Shown piece by piece: positions 17,905 through 26,074 of a stretch of 64,000 bases of DNA; within the stretch, counting starts at the first letter, position 1, and each line of letters begins with the position of its first letter. The notes beneath the pieces are model-generated. The model was not told where the DNA came from, made no database searches, and saw only the letters and a program-made list of their open reading frames with translations. The position numbers and the translations under genes were made by a program. Source of the DNA: CALBPI01 sp038524795. GTDB taxonomy: Bacteria > Pseudomonadota > Gammaproteobacteria > Steroidobacterales > Woeseiaceae. Location: NCBI GenBank assembly GCA_038524795.1, contig JBCBIJ010000009.1, forward strand, positions 1-64,000, read 5' to 3'.

Positions 17905-18921
17905 ATGCAAAAAACTGGACATTTATTGGTCGCCTTGGCAGCGCTGTTCTCGACTTCGGCCTATGCCGATGTCGTAACCATGCGCAATGGCGACCGTCTC
18001 TCAGGCGAGCTCAAGTCACTGGAGCGTGGCAAGCTCAGGTTTGACTCGGCCGCCACAGGCACCATTCCCATTGAATGGGATGAGGTCGCCATGCTGGTCA
18101 GCGGCCAGGACATCCAGGTCGAGATCGAAGATGGCACGCGCTTCCTCGGGCCATTGAGTTCAGCCGTGGATTCCGGCGACGTCATCGTGGAGACGCCTCA
18201 GGGCCCGGTGACGCTCACCATGGCCGAGATCATTCTCATGACACCGATCGAGAAGCGGGCACGCGATCGCATCGATGCCGGGGTGACCTTTGGTTACAGC
18301 TTTGCCAAGTCGACTGAAGTCGAGCAGCTCAACGCGGGTTTTGATCTGGTTGCACGGACCGAGAAGCGTCTGTATTCGCTGAATGCCGATGTCATCGTTT
18401 CCGATAGCGATGGCGTGGAGTCGAACCAACGCAAGAGTCTCGATTTCGAGTACACACGACTCTGGCCCAAACGCTGGGGCACGGGCGCCGTCGTACGCAT
18501 CGATCGCAACGACGAACTGGGCCTCGACCTGCGAACCTCGGTTGGCGCCGGCGGCGGGCGCTACCTGATCCAGTCAAACGCCATGTCCCTGCTGGTGTCC
18601 GGTGGTTTGCAGGTCAGCCGCGAAAACGTGAGCGCGGGCCTGAGCGACGAGGATTCGCTAGAGGGCTTCGCGGGCGTCAACTGGGATTGGTTTCGCTACG
18701 ACTCGCCGGAACTCGACCTCAGTAGCAATCTGTTGGTCTTCCCAAACCTCACCGATACGGGCCGTGTGCGCGCCGAAATTGATATGCGATTCCGCTGGGA
18801 ACTCGTCGCCGACTTGTTCTGGCAGGTGAGTTTCTACAACAGTTACGACAGCGACCCGGTGGTCCCCGACGCTGAAAAAAATGATTACGGCGTCACCACG
18901 TCGCTCGGCTACTCGTTTTGA
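17905..18921 (+). CDS. DUF481 outer-membrane beta-barrel protein
   Basis: The 338-residue product has a signal peptide ending AYA. Residues about 23-115 form a small beta domain (VVTMRNGDRLSGELKSLERG, a repeat-like motif also seen as VEIEDGTRFLGPL). The remaining 220 residues are DUF481: alternating strands such as RIDAGVTFGYSFAKS, KSLDFEYTRLWPKRW and a terminal YGVTTSLGYSF ending in Phe, as outer-membrane barrels do. Its substrate is unknown. It is probably transcribed from the 200-base gap upstream. Confidence 0.8.
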   Translation: MQKTGHLLVALAALFSTSAYADVVTMRNGDRLSGELKSLERGKLRFDSAATGTIPIEWDEVAMLVSGQDIQVEIEDGTRFLGPLSSAVDSGDVIVETPQGPVTLTMAEIILMTPIEKRARDRIDAGVTFGYSFAKSTEVEQLNAGFDLVARTEKRLYSLNADVIVSDSDGVESNQRKSLDFEYTRLWPKRWGTGAVVRIDRNDELGLDLRTSVGAGGGRYLIQSNAMSLLVSGGLQVSRENVSAGLSDEDSLEGFAGVNWDWFRYDSPELDLSSNLLVFPNLTDTGRVRAEIDMRFRWELVADLFWQVSFYNSYDSDPVVPDAEKNDYGVTTSLGYSF

Positions 18922-18992
18922 GGATTGCGAGAGCACGACCTGGTGTAGTCTCTCTCCTTAAAGCGGCGTGAACAGCCACTGAGGGGACTACG

Positions 18993-19553
18993 ATGAGATA
19001 CGCCATTGCCTTGGCCAGCTGCCTGATAGGGGTGTCGCCCGCCTGGGCCGACGATAACGCGGATAACGAAAACGCCTGCCTCGAGGGCGACATGGCCCAG
19101 TTCGGCCGTTACGTGGGCGACTGGAAGATCGTTGACGAGTCGTTCGCACGCGACGGCAGCGGCTGGATTGAGGGCAAGGGCGCGCGCTGGATTTTCAAGT
19201 GCATCGGTGACGGCACGGCAATTCAGGATTTCTGGATGCCCAACGGCGGTGGCTGGGGCACGAACCTGCGCACCTACAACCCCGACACCAAGACCTGGGA
19301 AATCGTCTGGGCCGCTACTGGCCAGAAGGGTCTGCAACACATCACGGCCAAGCAGGCAGACGACGGCCGCATCGTCATGGACATCGTCAAACCCGTGCCG
19401 AACCCACCGCGGCGCATCGTGTTCTACCCACCCGACGAGGACGGCTGGACTTGGGCACAACAATGGACCCTTGACGGTGGCGAGTCCTGGTTTGATGTGT
19501 ATCACATCATCGCTACGCCGTATTCGCCTCCTGCGAGTGAGCCTGCGCAGTGA
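18993..19553 (+). CDS. Secreted DUF1579-like protein
   Basis: The 186-residue product has a signal peptide (MRYAIALASCLIGVSPAWA). It then has one domain with FGRYVGDWKIVDESFARDGS, WMPNGGGWGTNLRTYNPDT and WEIVWAATGQKGL, reminiscent of DUF1579 and lipocalin-like proteins that measure a total-activity-type barrel. The Shine-Dalgarno GAGGGG precedes ATG 18993. It overlaps the next gene (GTGA), so the two form a pair. Function is unknown. A second DUF1579-type protein lies at 28976. Confidence 0.6.
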   Translation: MRYAIALASCLIGVSPAWADDNADNENACLEGDMAQFGRYVGDWKIVDESFARDGSGWIEGKGARWIFKCIGDGTAIQDFWMPNGGGWGTNLRTYNPDTKTWEIVWAATGQKGLQHITAKQADDGRIVMDIVKPVPNPPRRIVFYPPDEDGWTWAQQWTLDGGESWFDVYHIIATPYSPPASEPAQ

Positions 19554-20164
19554 GCGGCACGTACTACTTCCGAATCGCGCTCTATGCAGGCGCGTTGACA
19601 CCGATGCTGCACGTCCTGGTCCTGATTCTGAGCGGCCAAGATCCCATCAGCACGCCGATCAGCCAGCTCAGCCAAGGCAAGTACGGTGACCTGCACGCGC
19701 TTGGGCTCGCGCTCTTCGGCGCCGCGCATTTTGCGATGGCGCTCGGCTTCCGCCGCATCGACCGCGGCAGGATGTGGCCCTGGGCCCGTATCGTGCTCGT
19801 CTTCAGCGGCCTGGCCGTGTGGTACATCGCCGGGTTCTACAAAGAGGCCGACCCGGAGCGACTCCTGGGCCCGGAAGCGAATGACCCGCTCTGGATCGCT
19901 GCCTGCCTGACGGGGGTGGCCATGGGTATGTTGCAGCCGGGACTCTCGCGCCGTTCCAAGTCGATCGGGCTTTTTTCAGCCGTGTGCCTCGGGCTTTGGT
20001 TTCTGCTGATCCCACTGATCCTGCTGGTCAACGACAGCTGGATCGGTGCTTATGAGCGCGTCGTCGGCTTCGTCTACGTCACGTGGGTGGTCGGTATTTC
20101 GTACGCCATACTCCACCAGCACATCGAGCCGTATCCGAAGCCGCCGTTGACGGACACCTTTTAG
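19550..20164 (+). CDS. DUF998-like six-helix membrane protein
   Basis: The 204-residue protein has about six membrane helices, an early ISQLSQGKYGDLHALGLALFG loop and WPWARIVLVFSGLAVW, a pattern seen in DUF998 family proteins. Translation starts at GTG 19550, overlapping the upstream stop (GTGA), which implies translational coupling. Function is unknown. Confidence 0.6.
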   Translation: MSGTYYFRIALYAGALTPMLHVLVLILSGQDPISTPISQLSQGKYGDLHALGLALFGAAHFAMALGFRRIDRGRMWPWARIVLVFSGLAVWYIAGFYKEADPERLLGPEANDPLWIAACLTGVAMGMLQPGLSRRSKSIGLFSAVCLGLWFLLIPLILLVNDSWIGAYERVVGFVYVTWVVGISYAILHQHIEPYPKPPLTDTF

Positions 20165-20188
20165 CGCAACGCGCACGGCTCGGGCACA

Positions 20189-21085
20189 TTAGGCTTGCGT
20201 CAGAAACACCTCAGCTGCCGCAAAGAACGTGTCGGGCACCTCGAAGTGCGGCAACGCGCCGCTCTCAAACGCCTGGACGCGCCAAGTGTCGGCAGCGCGC
20301 GCCCAGTCTGCTTCTCGAAAGTCCTTGAAGTCGCCGCGTGTGCCATGTGGCAGCCAAACCGGCATCTCGAGTGATTCGTACACGTTGCGGATGTCACGAC
20401 TGAACAGCTTTCCGGATAGAAACGCATAGGGTGCGTTCTCGGCACCCGGCTGGTGCGTCGTCAGATCGTCGTAGGCTGCGAGATCTTCGTCGAAGGTATC
20501 GGCACCCCAGGTCCGTTTCAGGAAATAGCGGATGACGCCCGGGCGCACCAGCTGCCCGTAAAGGCCTTTGCGCCACAGCGGTACCGTCAGCACCTTGTAG
20601 AGCCAAGCCATTTCGCGTGTCGCGCCCTCCGCGGCGCGCAGCCGATCCGCGCCTCGCGAGAAACCGGTCGGTGTCACCAGCGTCAGGCTCCGAAAGCGTT
20701 CGGGTCGCTCACTGGCGGCACGCGCCAGAAACTCAGACGACAGAGAGAGCGCCAGTGCATCGACGGGCGTATCACCTGCCACCTGATCGACCAGATCGTG
20801 GATGGCCTCTGTGTAGAGCCGGACGCTGTAGTCGCGGTCGCTTCGGTCCGAGAACCCGAAGCCTGGCAAGTCCGATGCATACACGCGCCGCGTCTTGCGG
20901 AAATGCTCGAAGATCGGTTTGACCTCGAACACCGAACCCGCCGCATTGATGCTGTGGAACAGAATCAGCGGCGTGCCTTCCCCGTCGCGGTAATAGCTCT
21001 GCCGCCCAGCGCGACCCTCAAACTCGATGCGCTCGGCATCGACCGCGGGTGGCAAATCCAGTGTGTCGTCGTGGCTCACAGTCAC
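20189..21085 (-). CDS. Alpha/beta hydrolase
   Basis: The 298-residue cytoplasmic enzyme has an oxyanion region ILFHSINAAGSVFEVKP, then YASDLPGFGFSDRSD, typical of the fold. The nucleophile elbow reads ALSLSSEF rather than GxSxG, so the glycines are replaced by Leu/Ser while a candidate Ser remains. The acid is probably in the WLPHGTRGDF segment, and the His is in ALPHFEVPD near the C-terminus. The atypical elbow suggests an unusual substrate or altered rate. It is divergent from the seven-gene operon at 21238. Family call is strong; function is unknown. Confidence 0.8.
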   Translation of the reverse strand: MTVSHDDTLDLPPAVDAERIEFEGRAGRQSYYRDGEGTPLILFHSINAAGSVFEVKPIFEHFRKTRRVYASDLPGFGFSDRSDRDYSVRLYTEAIHDLVDQVAGDTPVDALALSLSSEFLARAASERPERFRSLTLVTPTGFSRGADRLRAAEGATREMAWLYKVLTVPLWRKGLYGQLVRPGVIRYFLKRTWGADTFDEDLAAYDDLTTHQPGAENAPYAFLSGKLFSRDIRNVYESLEMPVWLPHGTRGDFKDFREADWARAADTWRVQAFESGALPHFEVPDTFFAAAEVFLTQA

Positions 21086-21237
21086 TCGCAGGTTGATTCG
21101 AATACCCAGAGCCTACCGTACCGGCATCCCGATGCCAGCCTTGCGCTGACGGACCCAGCGTTCAGGTTCCATTCAGCGACTCGGGCGTAGCGTCGTTTGC
21201 ACTCATCACACCGACCTCACCCAAAGGGAGCGGCGAT

Positions 21238-22056
21238 ATGTACGCAACGCACGCGCGAATCCCCTGGCACCGCGCACTGGCCCTCGTCGCCTTGCTCGTG
21301 CCCGGTCTGGCCAGCGCCAACACCAACCCCACGATCCGCCTGTTCCCGACCACGGTCGTTGAAGACCTGCGTCAAACCAGCGCCGTCGCACAGGAGATGG
21401 AAACCGGCTTGCAAGAAGTCATTGGCCGGCTCGACCAGCAGCAACAGCTCTACCTCGACAGCAAGTGCGAAGGCGCGGAAGGCGACCCGGGATGCCAGCG
21501 CTTGTCTAAACAGATTGGCGCCACGTATCTCGAGATGCTCGAGATCATGGAAGCACGCTTGCCCGACATGGAACATACGGTCAACAACACTCGGCTGAGC
21601 CTCGAGAAGCGTTTGCGCTCCGAGATCGGAACGAAGATGACGTCCTGGACGCTGCAGGAAACGCTGATCGGCAAGCAGAAGACGAATGCCGCAGCACCCT
21701 CGCCGAGCCTGCGTGGCCGTTCCGGCATGCGCTTGTCCGAGCGCTTCCGCCAGTACTACCAGCTGGTCGCCTCTTCGAACACGAGCGCCGATCAATCACT
21801 GGCCGTGCTCGCGTCCGACATCTACCTCGACATGGACGAGACCAGTGTGCTCATCGCGCGCACCCGCGAGGAAATCGCGCGCGCCACACTCATCGAGCAG
21901 CTCAACCAGTCGTTCGGCGCCATCACGCCCGAGATGATGGAGGTCGTCGGCGGCGTCAAATCGATCCTGTTTGGTGACGCGCCCGAAGACATCGTCATCG
22001 CAGGCCCGCCGCCCGGCAGCGTCGAGAAACCCTACCGCAGCCCCCTCGAGCAGTAA
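21238..22056 (+). CDS. Secreted helical protein, first gene of the ExbB/ExbD-like operon
   Basis: The 272-residue product has a signal peptide ending GLASA. The mature part is mostly helix with coiled-coil character (MEIMEARLPDMEHTVNNTR, SADQSLAVLASDIYLDMDET) and a low-complexity C-terminal tail (PPPGSVEKPYRSPLEQ). Two Cys residues near residue 80 could form a disulfide. The strong Shine-Dalgarno AAAGGGAG precedes ATG 21238. It is the first of seven closely spaced genes; the next starts nine bases downstream. No family is recognised. It is likely a periplasmic component of the machine encoded downstream. Confidence 0.65.
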   Translation: MYATHARIPWHRALALVALLVPGLASANTNPTIRLFPTTVVEDLRQTSAVAQEMETGLQEVIGRLDQQQQLYLDSKCEGAEGDPGCQRLSKQIGATYLEMLEIMEARLPDMEHTVNNTRLSLEKRLRSEIGTKMTSWTLQETLIGKQKTNAAAPSPSLRGRSGMRLSERFRQYYQLVASSNTSADQSLAVLASDIYLDMDETSVLIARTREEIARATLIEQLNQSFGAITPEMMEVVGGVKSILFGDAPEDIVIAGPPPGSVEKPYRSPLEQ

Positions 22057-22065
22057 GGAGCGATC

Positions 22066-22593
22066 ATGAATCTCAAGACGATCACACTCATCGCCGCGGT
22101 CGCATTTCTGGGCGGCTGCGCCGCCACACCGCCGCCCTGCGAGGGCCCGACCACACGCAATCTCGACGCGGCCGTCATGCACGTCAAGGACAAGCTCGCC
22201 ACGGGTTGCGCCGCGCAATTCGACGGCTATTTCGACACGCTGCTGACCACGGCTGAAGGCAATCCGCGGCCCGAGAACAAACGCGTGTTCAGCGAGTTTC
22301 TCGTGTGGACGGCAGACGAAGGCCTGCTGAGCCAGCGCCAGGCCAAGGACTATTACAATCGCTTCTTCAACGTGAAGTTCATGACGCTCGCGAGTGACTA
22401 CAACACCTGCTCGCACACCTGCCCGCGACGGGACCGGGTGCTGCTCGATATGGAACGTGAACTCAGCGACAAGGAACGCGGCCTGCTTCGTGTCAGCCGC
22501 GACGACGCGGGGTACTACCGCGCCGACCGACTCTACAAGGAAGTCGAGCTCGTACTCGAAGCGACCTGCACGGCTTGTGCCGCAGGCCGCTAG
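22066..22593 (+). CDS. Small lipoprotein, second gene of the ExbB/ExbD-like operon
   Basis: The 175-residue product has lipobox LGGC (FLGGCAATPP). The mature domain contains six further Cys residues, including NTCSHTC and the C-terminal EATCTACAAG. These could form disulfides, or in pairs bind a metal. The middle is helical (FSEFLVWTADEGLLSQRQAKDYYNRFF). AAGGAG lies upstream of ATG 22066. No family is recognised. Its position just before the channel gene suggests an envelope subunit. Confidence 0.65.
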   Translation: MNLKTITLIAAVAFLGGCAATPPPCEGPTTRNLDAAVMHVKDKLATGCAAQFDGYFDTLLTTAEGNPRPENKRVFSEFLVWTADEGLLSQRQAKDYYNRFFNVKFMTLASDYNTCSHTCPRRDRVLLDMERELSDKERGLLRVSRDDAGYYRADRLYKEVELVLEATCTACAAGR

Positions 22594-22605
22594 GAGGACC
22601 CGGCG

Positions 22606-23247
22606 GTGACCGCGCTACATCGCCAGCAATTCCTGCGTGGCTTCGCGGGCGGCGCCCTAGGCACACTCATCGGCGGCGGCGCCCTCGTGTTCGCGCTATC
22701 ACACTACGGCATCGTTACCTTCAAAAACGACCGAGTACCGAGCCTGTCAGGCTGGTTCGACTGGGCCACCATGAATCTCGGCTCATCGATCCCCGTATTC
22801 GCCGCCTTGCTGCTCGTGTTTTTCGCGAGCCTCGGGCGCCTGCGCCGACTGCTCGAAGACGACGGCCCCATCGACCGCATCGTGCAGCTCGACCACCTCA
22901 CCGACATCTGGACCACCCTGTTCTTCGGAACGGGCGTCATCTGGACGGCAATCGGCATGCGCAGCGCGCTGATCTTCGCATTGGGTGAGCCGGACGTATC
23001 GGTACAGGAGGGTGCCTTCAAGATGCTCGAGCGCATGGTCGAAGGCGGCATCCTGCTCGCGCTGTCGACCACGATCTTTGGCGGTATCGGTGGCTACCTC
23101 ATGCGCGTGTACAAGGCCATCGTGCTGGGCTCGCCGCTGCAGGCGCGTTACGACCAGGAAGCGCGTGAAGACGTTGCAGGCGTGCGCACCTCACTGGAGC
23201 GCATCGAACGCTTCCTGCGCCGTGAAGAACAGGAACCCGAGTGGTGA
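22606..23247 (+). CDS. ExbB/TolQ/MotA-like proton channel subunit
   Basis: The 213-residue protein has four membrane helices (about residues 12-34, 60-77, 102-126, 146-168). The third carries LFFGTGVIWTAIGM, comparable to the LGLLGTVxGxxxAF helix of ExbB/TolQ. The fourth carries GGILLALSTTIFGGIGGYL, comparable to the GIxxALxTTxxGLxxAIPA helix that lines the proton path. The Thr pair in TT is retained. The start is GTG 22606 with AGGAGG upstream. The C-terminus is charged and cytoplasmic. Its stop overlaps the next start (TGATG). Family relation is inferred from motif spacing. Confidence 0.7.
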   Translation: MTALHRQQFLRGFAGGALGTLIGGGALVFALSHYGIVTFKNDRVPSLSGWFDWATMNLGSSIPVFAALLLVFFASLGRLRRLLEDDGPIDRIVQLDHLTDIWTTLFFGTGVIWTAIGMRSALIFALGEPDVSVQEGAFKMLERMVEGGILLALSTTIFGGIGGYLMRVYKAIVLGSPLQARYDQEAREDVAGVRTSLERIERFLRREEQEPEW

Positions 23248-23984
23248 TGCGTGTGCCACATCGCTACGGCATGGGCCGAAGCGTCGATGGCGATGCCGGC
23301 GGCGCTGCCGATCTGCAGACGGACGTCATGCGCTTCATGGCGATCCTGGCACTCTGCCTCGTCGTGATCTTCGCACTCGTGCAGAGCATTCCGCGCCCGA
23401 TGCCAACCGCGCCCGAGCCCGTGGCGGAAGCCACACTGCCCGAACCCGTGGTCGAGCCGGAACCCACGCCCTCGCCTGTCGTGCCCGAGCCAGAGCCCAC
23501 ACCAGTACCCGAACCCGAGGTCGTCGTCCTGACCCGATCACCACCACCCGTGGTCACGCCGCCAAAGCCCGTCGTGACACCCGAGCCGCCGCCGGCAGTC
23601 ACGCAAGCGGCAACACCATCGCCGCCGCAGGAAGGGTTCACGCTGCAGTTCGAATCCGACACCGCACTGACGCGGCTCGTCGCGCGCAACGCCATCGGCC
23701 TGTTTGCCCTTGATGACACCTCGACGCTGCGCATGAGCGTCAACCGCGGCCGCGTGAGCTTCTGGCCGGCGTCGCTGCCCAACGCCTATCACGAGATGGA
23801 CCCGGGTACCGTTCCCGACGATGTGTTGCGTGCGCTGCGTCTGACGCGCGGTGGCAACGCCGAGGTCACTTGGGGCGTCACTTTGCCCGCAAACATGCAG
23901 CGCGAGCTCGACACGATCGTCCGCGAACACCGTGGCGGCGCACTCTACATCGCTGGCGACGGCCAGATCCGGCTGGAGCCCTGA
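23247..23984 (+). CDS. ExbD/TolR-like partner with proline-rich periplasmic linker
   Basis: The 245-residue product has a short cytoplasmic N-terminus and one membrane helix (27-46) with Asp26 at its start (LQTDVMRFMAILALCLVVIF). This corresponds to the proton-carrying Asp of ExbD/TolR (PLIDVMLVLL). A Pro/Glu-rich linker of about 90 residues could span the peptidoglycan, followed by a folded domain (residues about 135-245) ending GGALYIAGDGQIRLEP. The ATG at 23247 overlaps the upstream stop, so the two channel subunits are coupled. The C-terminal domain is not recognised as ExbD-like. Its length suggests a reach into the periplasm. Confidence 0.7.
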   Translation: MRVPHRYGMGRSVDGDAGGAADLQTDVMRFMAILALCLVVIFALVQSIPRPMPTAPEPVAEATLPEPVVEPEPTPSPVVPEPEPTPVPEPEVVVLTRSPPPVVTPPKPVVTPEPPPAVTQAATPSPPQEGFTLQFESDTALTRLVARNAIGLFALDDTSTLRMSVNRGRVSFWPASLPNAYHEMDPGTVPDDVLRALRLTRGGNAEVTWGVTLPANMQRELDTIVREHRGGALYIAGDGQIRLEP

Positions 23985-23985
23985 C

Positions 23986-25461
23986 GTGTTTCGGGTGATC
24001 ACACTGCTGTGCGCATTATTCGTCGCCGGTGCTGCCGATGCGGCGCTGCGCTGGCAAGACGCCGAGAGCTGGGTCGCACAAGACGCCGCACCCGAACTCA
24101 AGCGCCAATTCCGCGATCATCCCCGGTTTCGCGGCCAAAACGTCCGCGTCGTGACCTTCGAAAACGGCGTCCCGGCTGCGCGCACGAACGCGCTTGCCAT
24201 GGCGCTACGCGACCAGCTGTCGGCGGCCCTGTTGCAGGTACCCGGCATTCGGCTTGCGGCACCGGCGCGCGTGAATCCAGCGCTCGACTGTGACCGCGCA
24301 GACATCGACTACTACGTCGGGCTCGAGATCGCTGATCAGGGCCGCGCCGGCGTTCGGCTCGTCCTTAAGACGCTCGATGCGCGCGCCAACACGTGGGTAA
24401 CCGGGCACGACAAGCGCTGGCAAGGCAACCTCACAGGCGCGCAACGCCGTGCACTGAAGACGCAGGCGACGGACCCGCAGTTCCGCGGTCAGCGCGCGGC
24501 GCCCTTCGCCAGTGGCGAGCTCGACGTACTTGCAGGCACCCTCGCCCAGGAGCTCGCGTGCGCATCAGTCAAACAACTGGGCGGCGTCTATGTCGTGCGC
24601 ATCGCGACCGGCAACGTGCCGCCGAACACCAAGGTCGGCCAGTTGGTGGGCAACAACCTCGCCGGTCTGGTCGCGATGCAGTTTACCGAGGACAGCACCC
24701 GCGCCAATGCGGTGCTCGACACGAGTCTGCATACGGTTGACGGCGAGCTTGCGCAGGTCTGGGTGTCGCTGACGCCTGTGGCGGCAGACAGCGGGCTGCC
24801 CGTGCTGACCGCGAGTGCGTACGTGCAACATCGCGGGGCCTCCGTCGAGACCGCGCCACGCACCGAGGCGCCGTCGCGCGATACACCAGTCGCAACGCCC
24901 ACCGTCATCGTGCAGCGACCTGCGCCACCAACAACAATCCCGTTGGTTGCAACCACGCGTGGCACATTAGATACGGTCCAGCTCGTCAGGGGGCGCGGTC
25001 GTACAAGCTGCGGTATGCGCAGGCCCTGTACCGCACTCGAAATCCGGAGTCAGCAAACGACGGCGCTGTTCCTGCTCAAGCACCAGGCCGACTCTGGCAT
25101 GGTTCGGATCGGAGGCAATCGCTGCAGTACCGGCAGCGTGCCGCGCGTGCTCAAAGGCGCCGAGACGGCAACGATCGCGTTGCCTGCAATCCGCACCCGC
25201 ACCACGACCGCGACCCCCACACGCGCCCTGCCCGTGCGCCCCGGCACCGATACCCTGTACGCGGTCGCCGTGAGCAACAGCCGCGCTGCACTGGCCTTCT
25301 CGCAACACTTCAAGCGCCTGCCACAGCGTTGCGCCGCGGCTGCGCAGGCCGGGCTGCGCGGCGCGACACTCGAAGCCTGGTTGGAAACCCTGGCCGGCCT
25401 GATTGAGACCTGGGCGGACGACGTCGAATTGCGCGCGCTGCCGCTCGGCGATACGGCCTGA
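23986..25461 (+). CDS. Secreted protein of 491 residues in the ExbB/ExbD-like operon
   Basis: The start is GTG 23986, one base after the upstream stop, with a signal peptide (about 1-20). Residues about 30-160 look like a curli/FlgO-type nucleotide-fold-like domain: VRVVTFENGVPAARTNALAM, LRDQLSAALLQVPGIRLAAP, DYYVGLEIADQGRAGVRLVL. A second domain follows with conserved Cys residues. The C-terminal third has SCGMRRPC, an arrangement that could hold a disulfide, and a region rich in Thr/Arg. I cannot name a family; FlgO/LPP20-like is a weak guess. It is likely a periplasmic or outer-membrane-associated effector of the motor. Confidence 0.6.
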   Translation: MFRVITLLCALFVAGAADAALRWQDAESWVAQDAAPELKRQFRDHPRFRGQNVRVVTFENGVPAARTNALAMALRDQLSAALLQVPGIRLAAPARVNPALDCDRADIDYYVGLEIADQGRAGVRLVLKTLDARANTWVTGHDKRWQGNLTGAQRRALKTQATDPQFRGQRAAPFASGELDVLAGTLAQELACASVKQLGGVYVVRIATGNVPPNTKVGQLVGNNLAGLVAMQFTEDSTRANAVLDTSLHTVDGELAQVWVSLTPVAADSGLPVLTASAYVQHRGASVETAPRTEAPSRDTPVATPTVIVQRPAPPTTIPLVATTRGTLDTVQLVRGRGRTSCGMRRPCTALEIRSQQTTALFLLKHQADSGMVRIGGNRCSTGSVPRVLKGAETATIALPAIRTRTTTATPTRALPVRPGTDTLYAVAVSNSRAALAFSQHFKRLPQRCAAAAQAGLRGATLEAWLETLAGLIETWADDVELRALPLGDTA

Positions 25462-25474
25462 AGGAGTCACCACG

Positions 25475-26074
25475 ATGATCCGATTCATGGGCTTTGCCAC
25501 GGGCGCCGCTGTCGCAGTTGGCTTCATGTTGTTTCTGTTCGGCGCACCGCAGACGCCGGAGGTCGAACCCGCGGTCGAACCTCTAGTCGAGCTTGAACCC
25601 GCGCCCGCGCCCTCACCGACTACGCCACCAGAGAGCATTGCGGAATCACCTCCGGCCGAACAACCAACCGCAGTGCCCGAAGACGCGCCTGTCGAAGTGC
25701 CGCCCGTGCCCGTGGTCGACGCAACACCTGAACCCAACACGGAGCCAGCCACCGAGGCCGCAACGGCAGCGGCGAGCGTCGAGGACTCACAGGATCTCGC
25801 CGAGCTGCCCGAAGCCGAGACGCGCATCGCAGTCGCCGACGACGCACCAACGCGCGACCTGCAATGGCACGCGTTCTGGAGTCCGTTCCGAAGCCGCATC
25901 GCGGCCAACGGGTTTGTGAGCCGGCTCGAGTCCGTTACGGGCTTTGACTACCGCGTCGTGCAAGTCGATACGGGCGTTTACGAAGTCGCCGTCGGTTATG
26001 CGAGCGACGACGAACGCCGCATTAAGCTGGCCGCCATCGCCGAGGCGACCGGGCTCGAGATGCCTGACTCATGA
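25475..26074 (+). CDS. Membrane-anchored protein with acidic Pro-rich linker and SPOR-like domain
   Basis: The 199-residue product has an N-terminal membrane helix (4-22). A Pro/Glu-rich linker of about 90 residues follows, then a C-terminal segment (130-199) with FRSRIAANGFVSRLESVTG, YRVVQVDTGVYEVAVGYASD. This has the beta-alpha-beta rhythm and YxVxVG strand of SPOR domains, which bind denuded peptidoglycan. AAGGAG ends ten bases before ATG 25475. Its stop overlaps the transglycosylase start. SPOR assignment is by pattern only. Confidence 0.65.
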   Translation: MIRFMGFATGAAVAVGFMLFLFGAPQTPEVEPAVEPLVELEPAPAPSPTTPPESIAESPPAEQPTAVPEDAPVEVPPVPVVDATPEPNTEPATEAATAAASVEDSQDLAELPEAETRIAVADDAPTRDLQWHAFWSPFRSRIAANGFVSRLESVTGFDYRVVQVDTGVYEVAVGYASDDERRIKLAAIAEATGLEMPDS

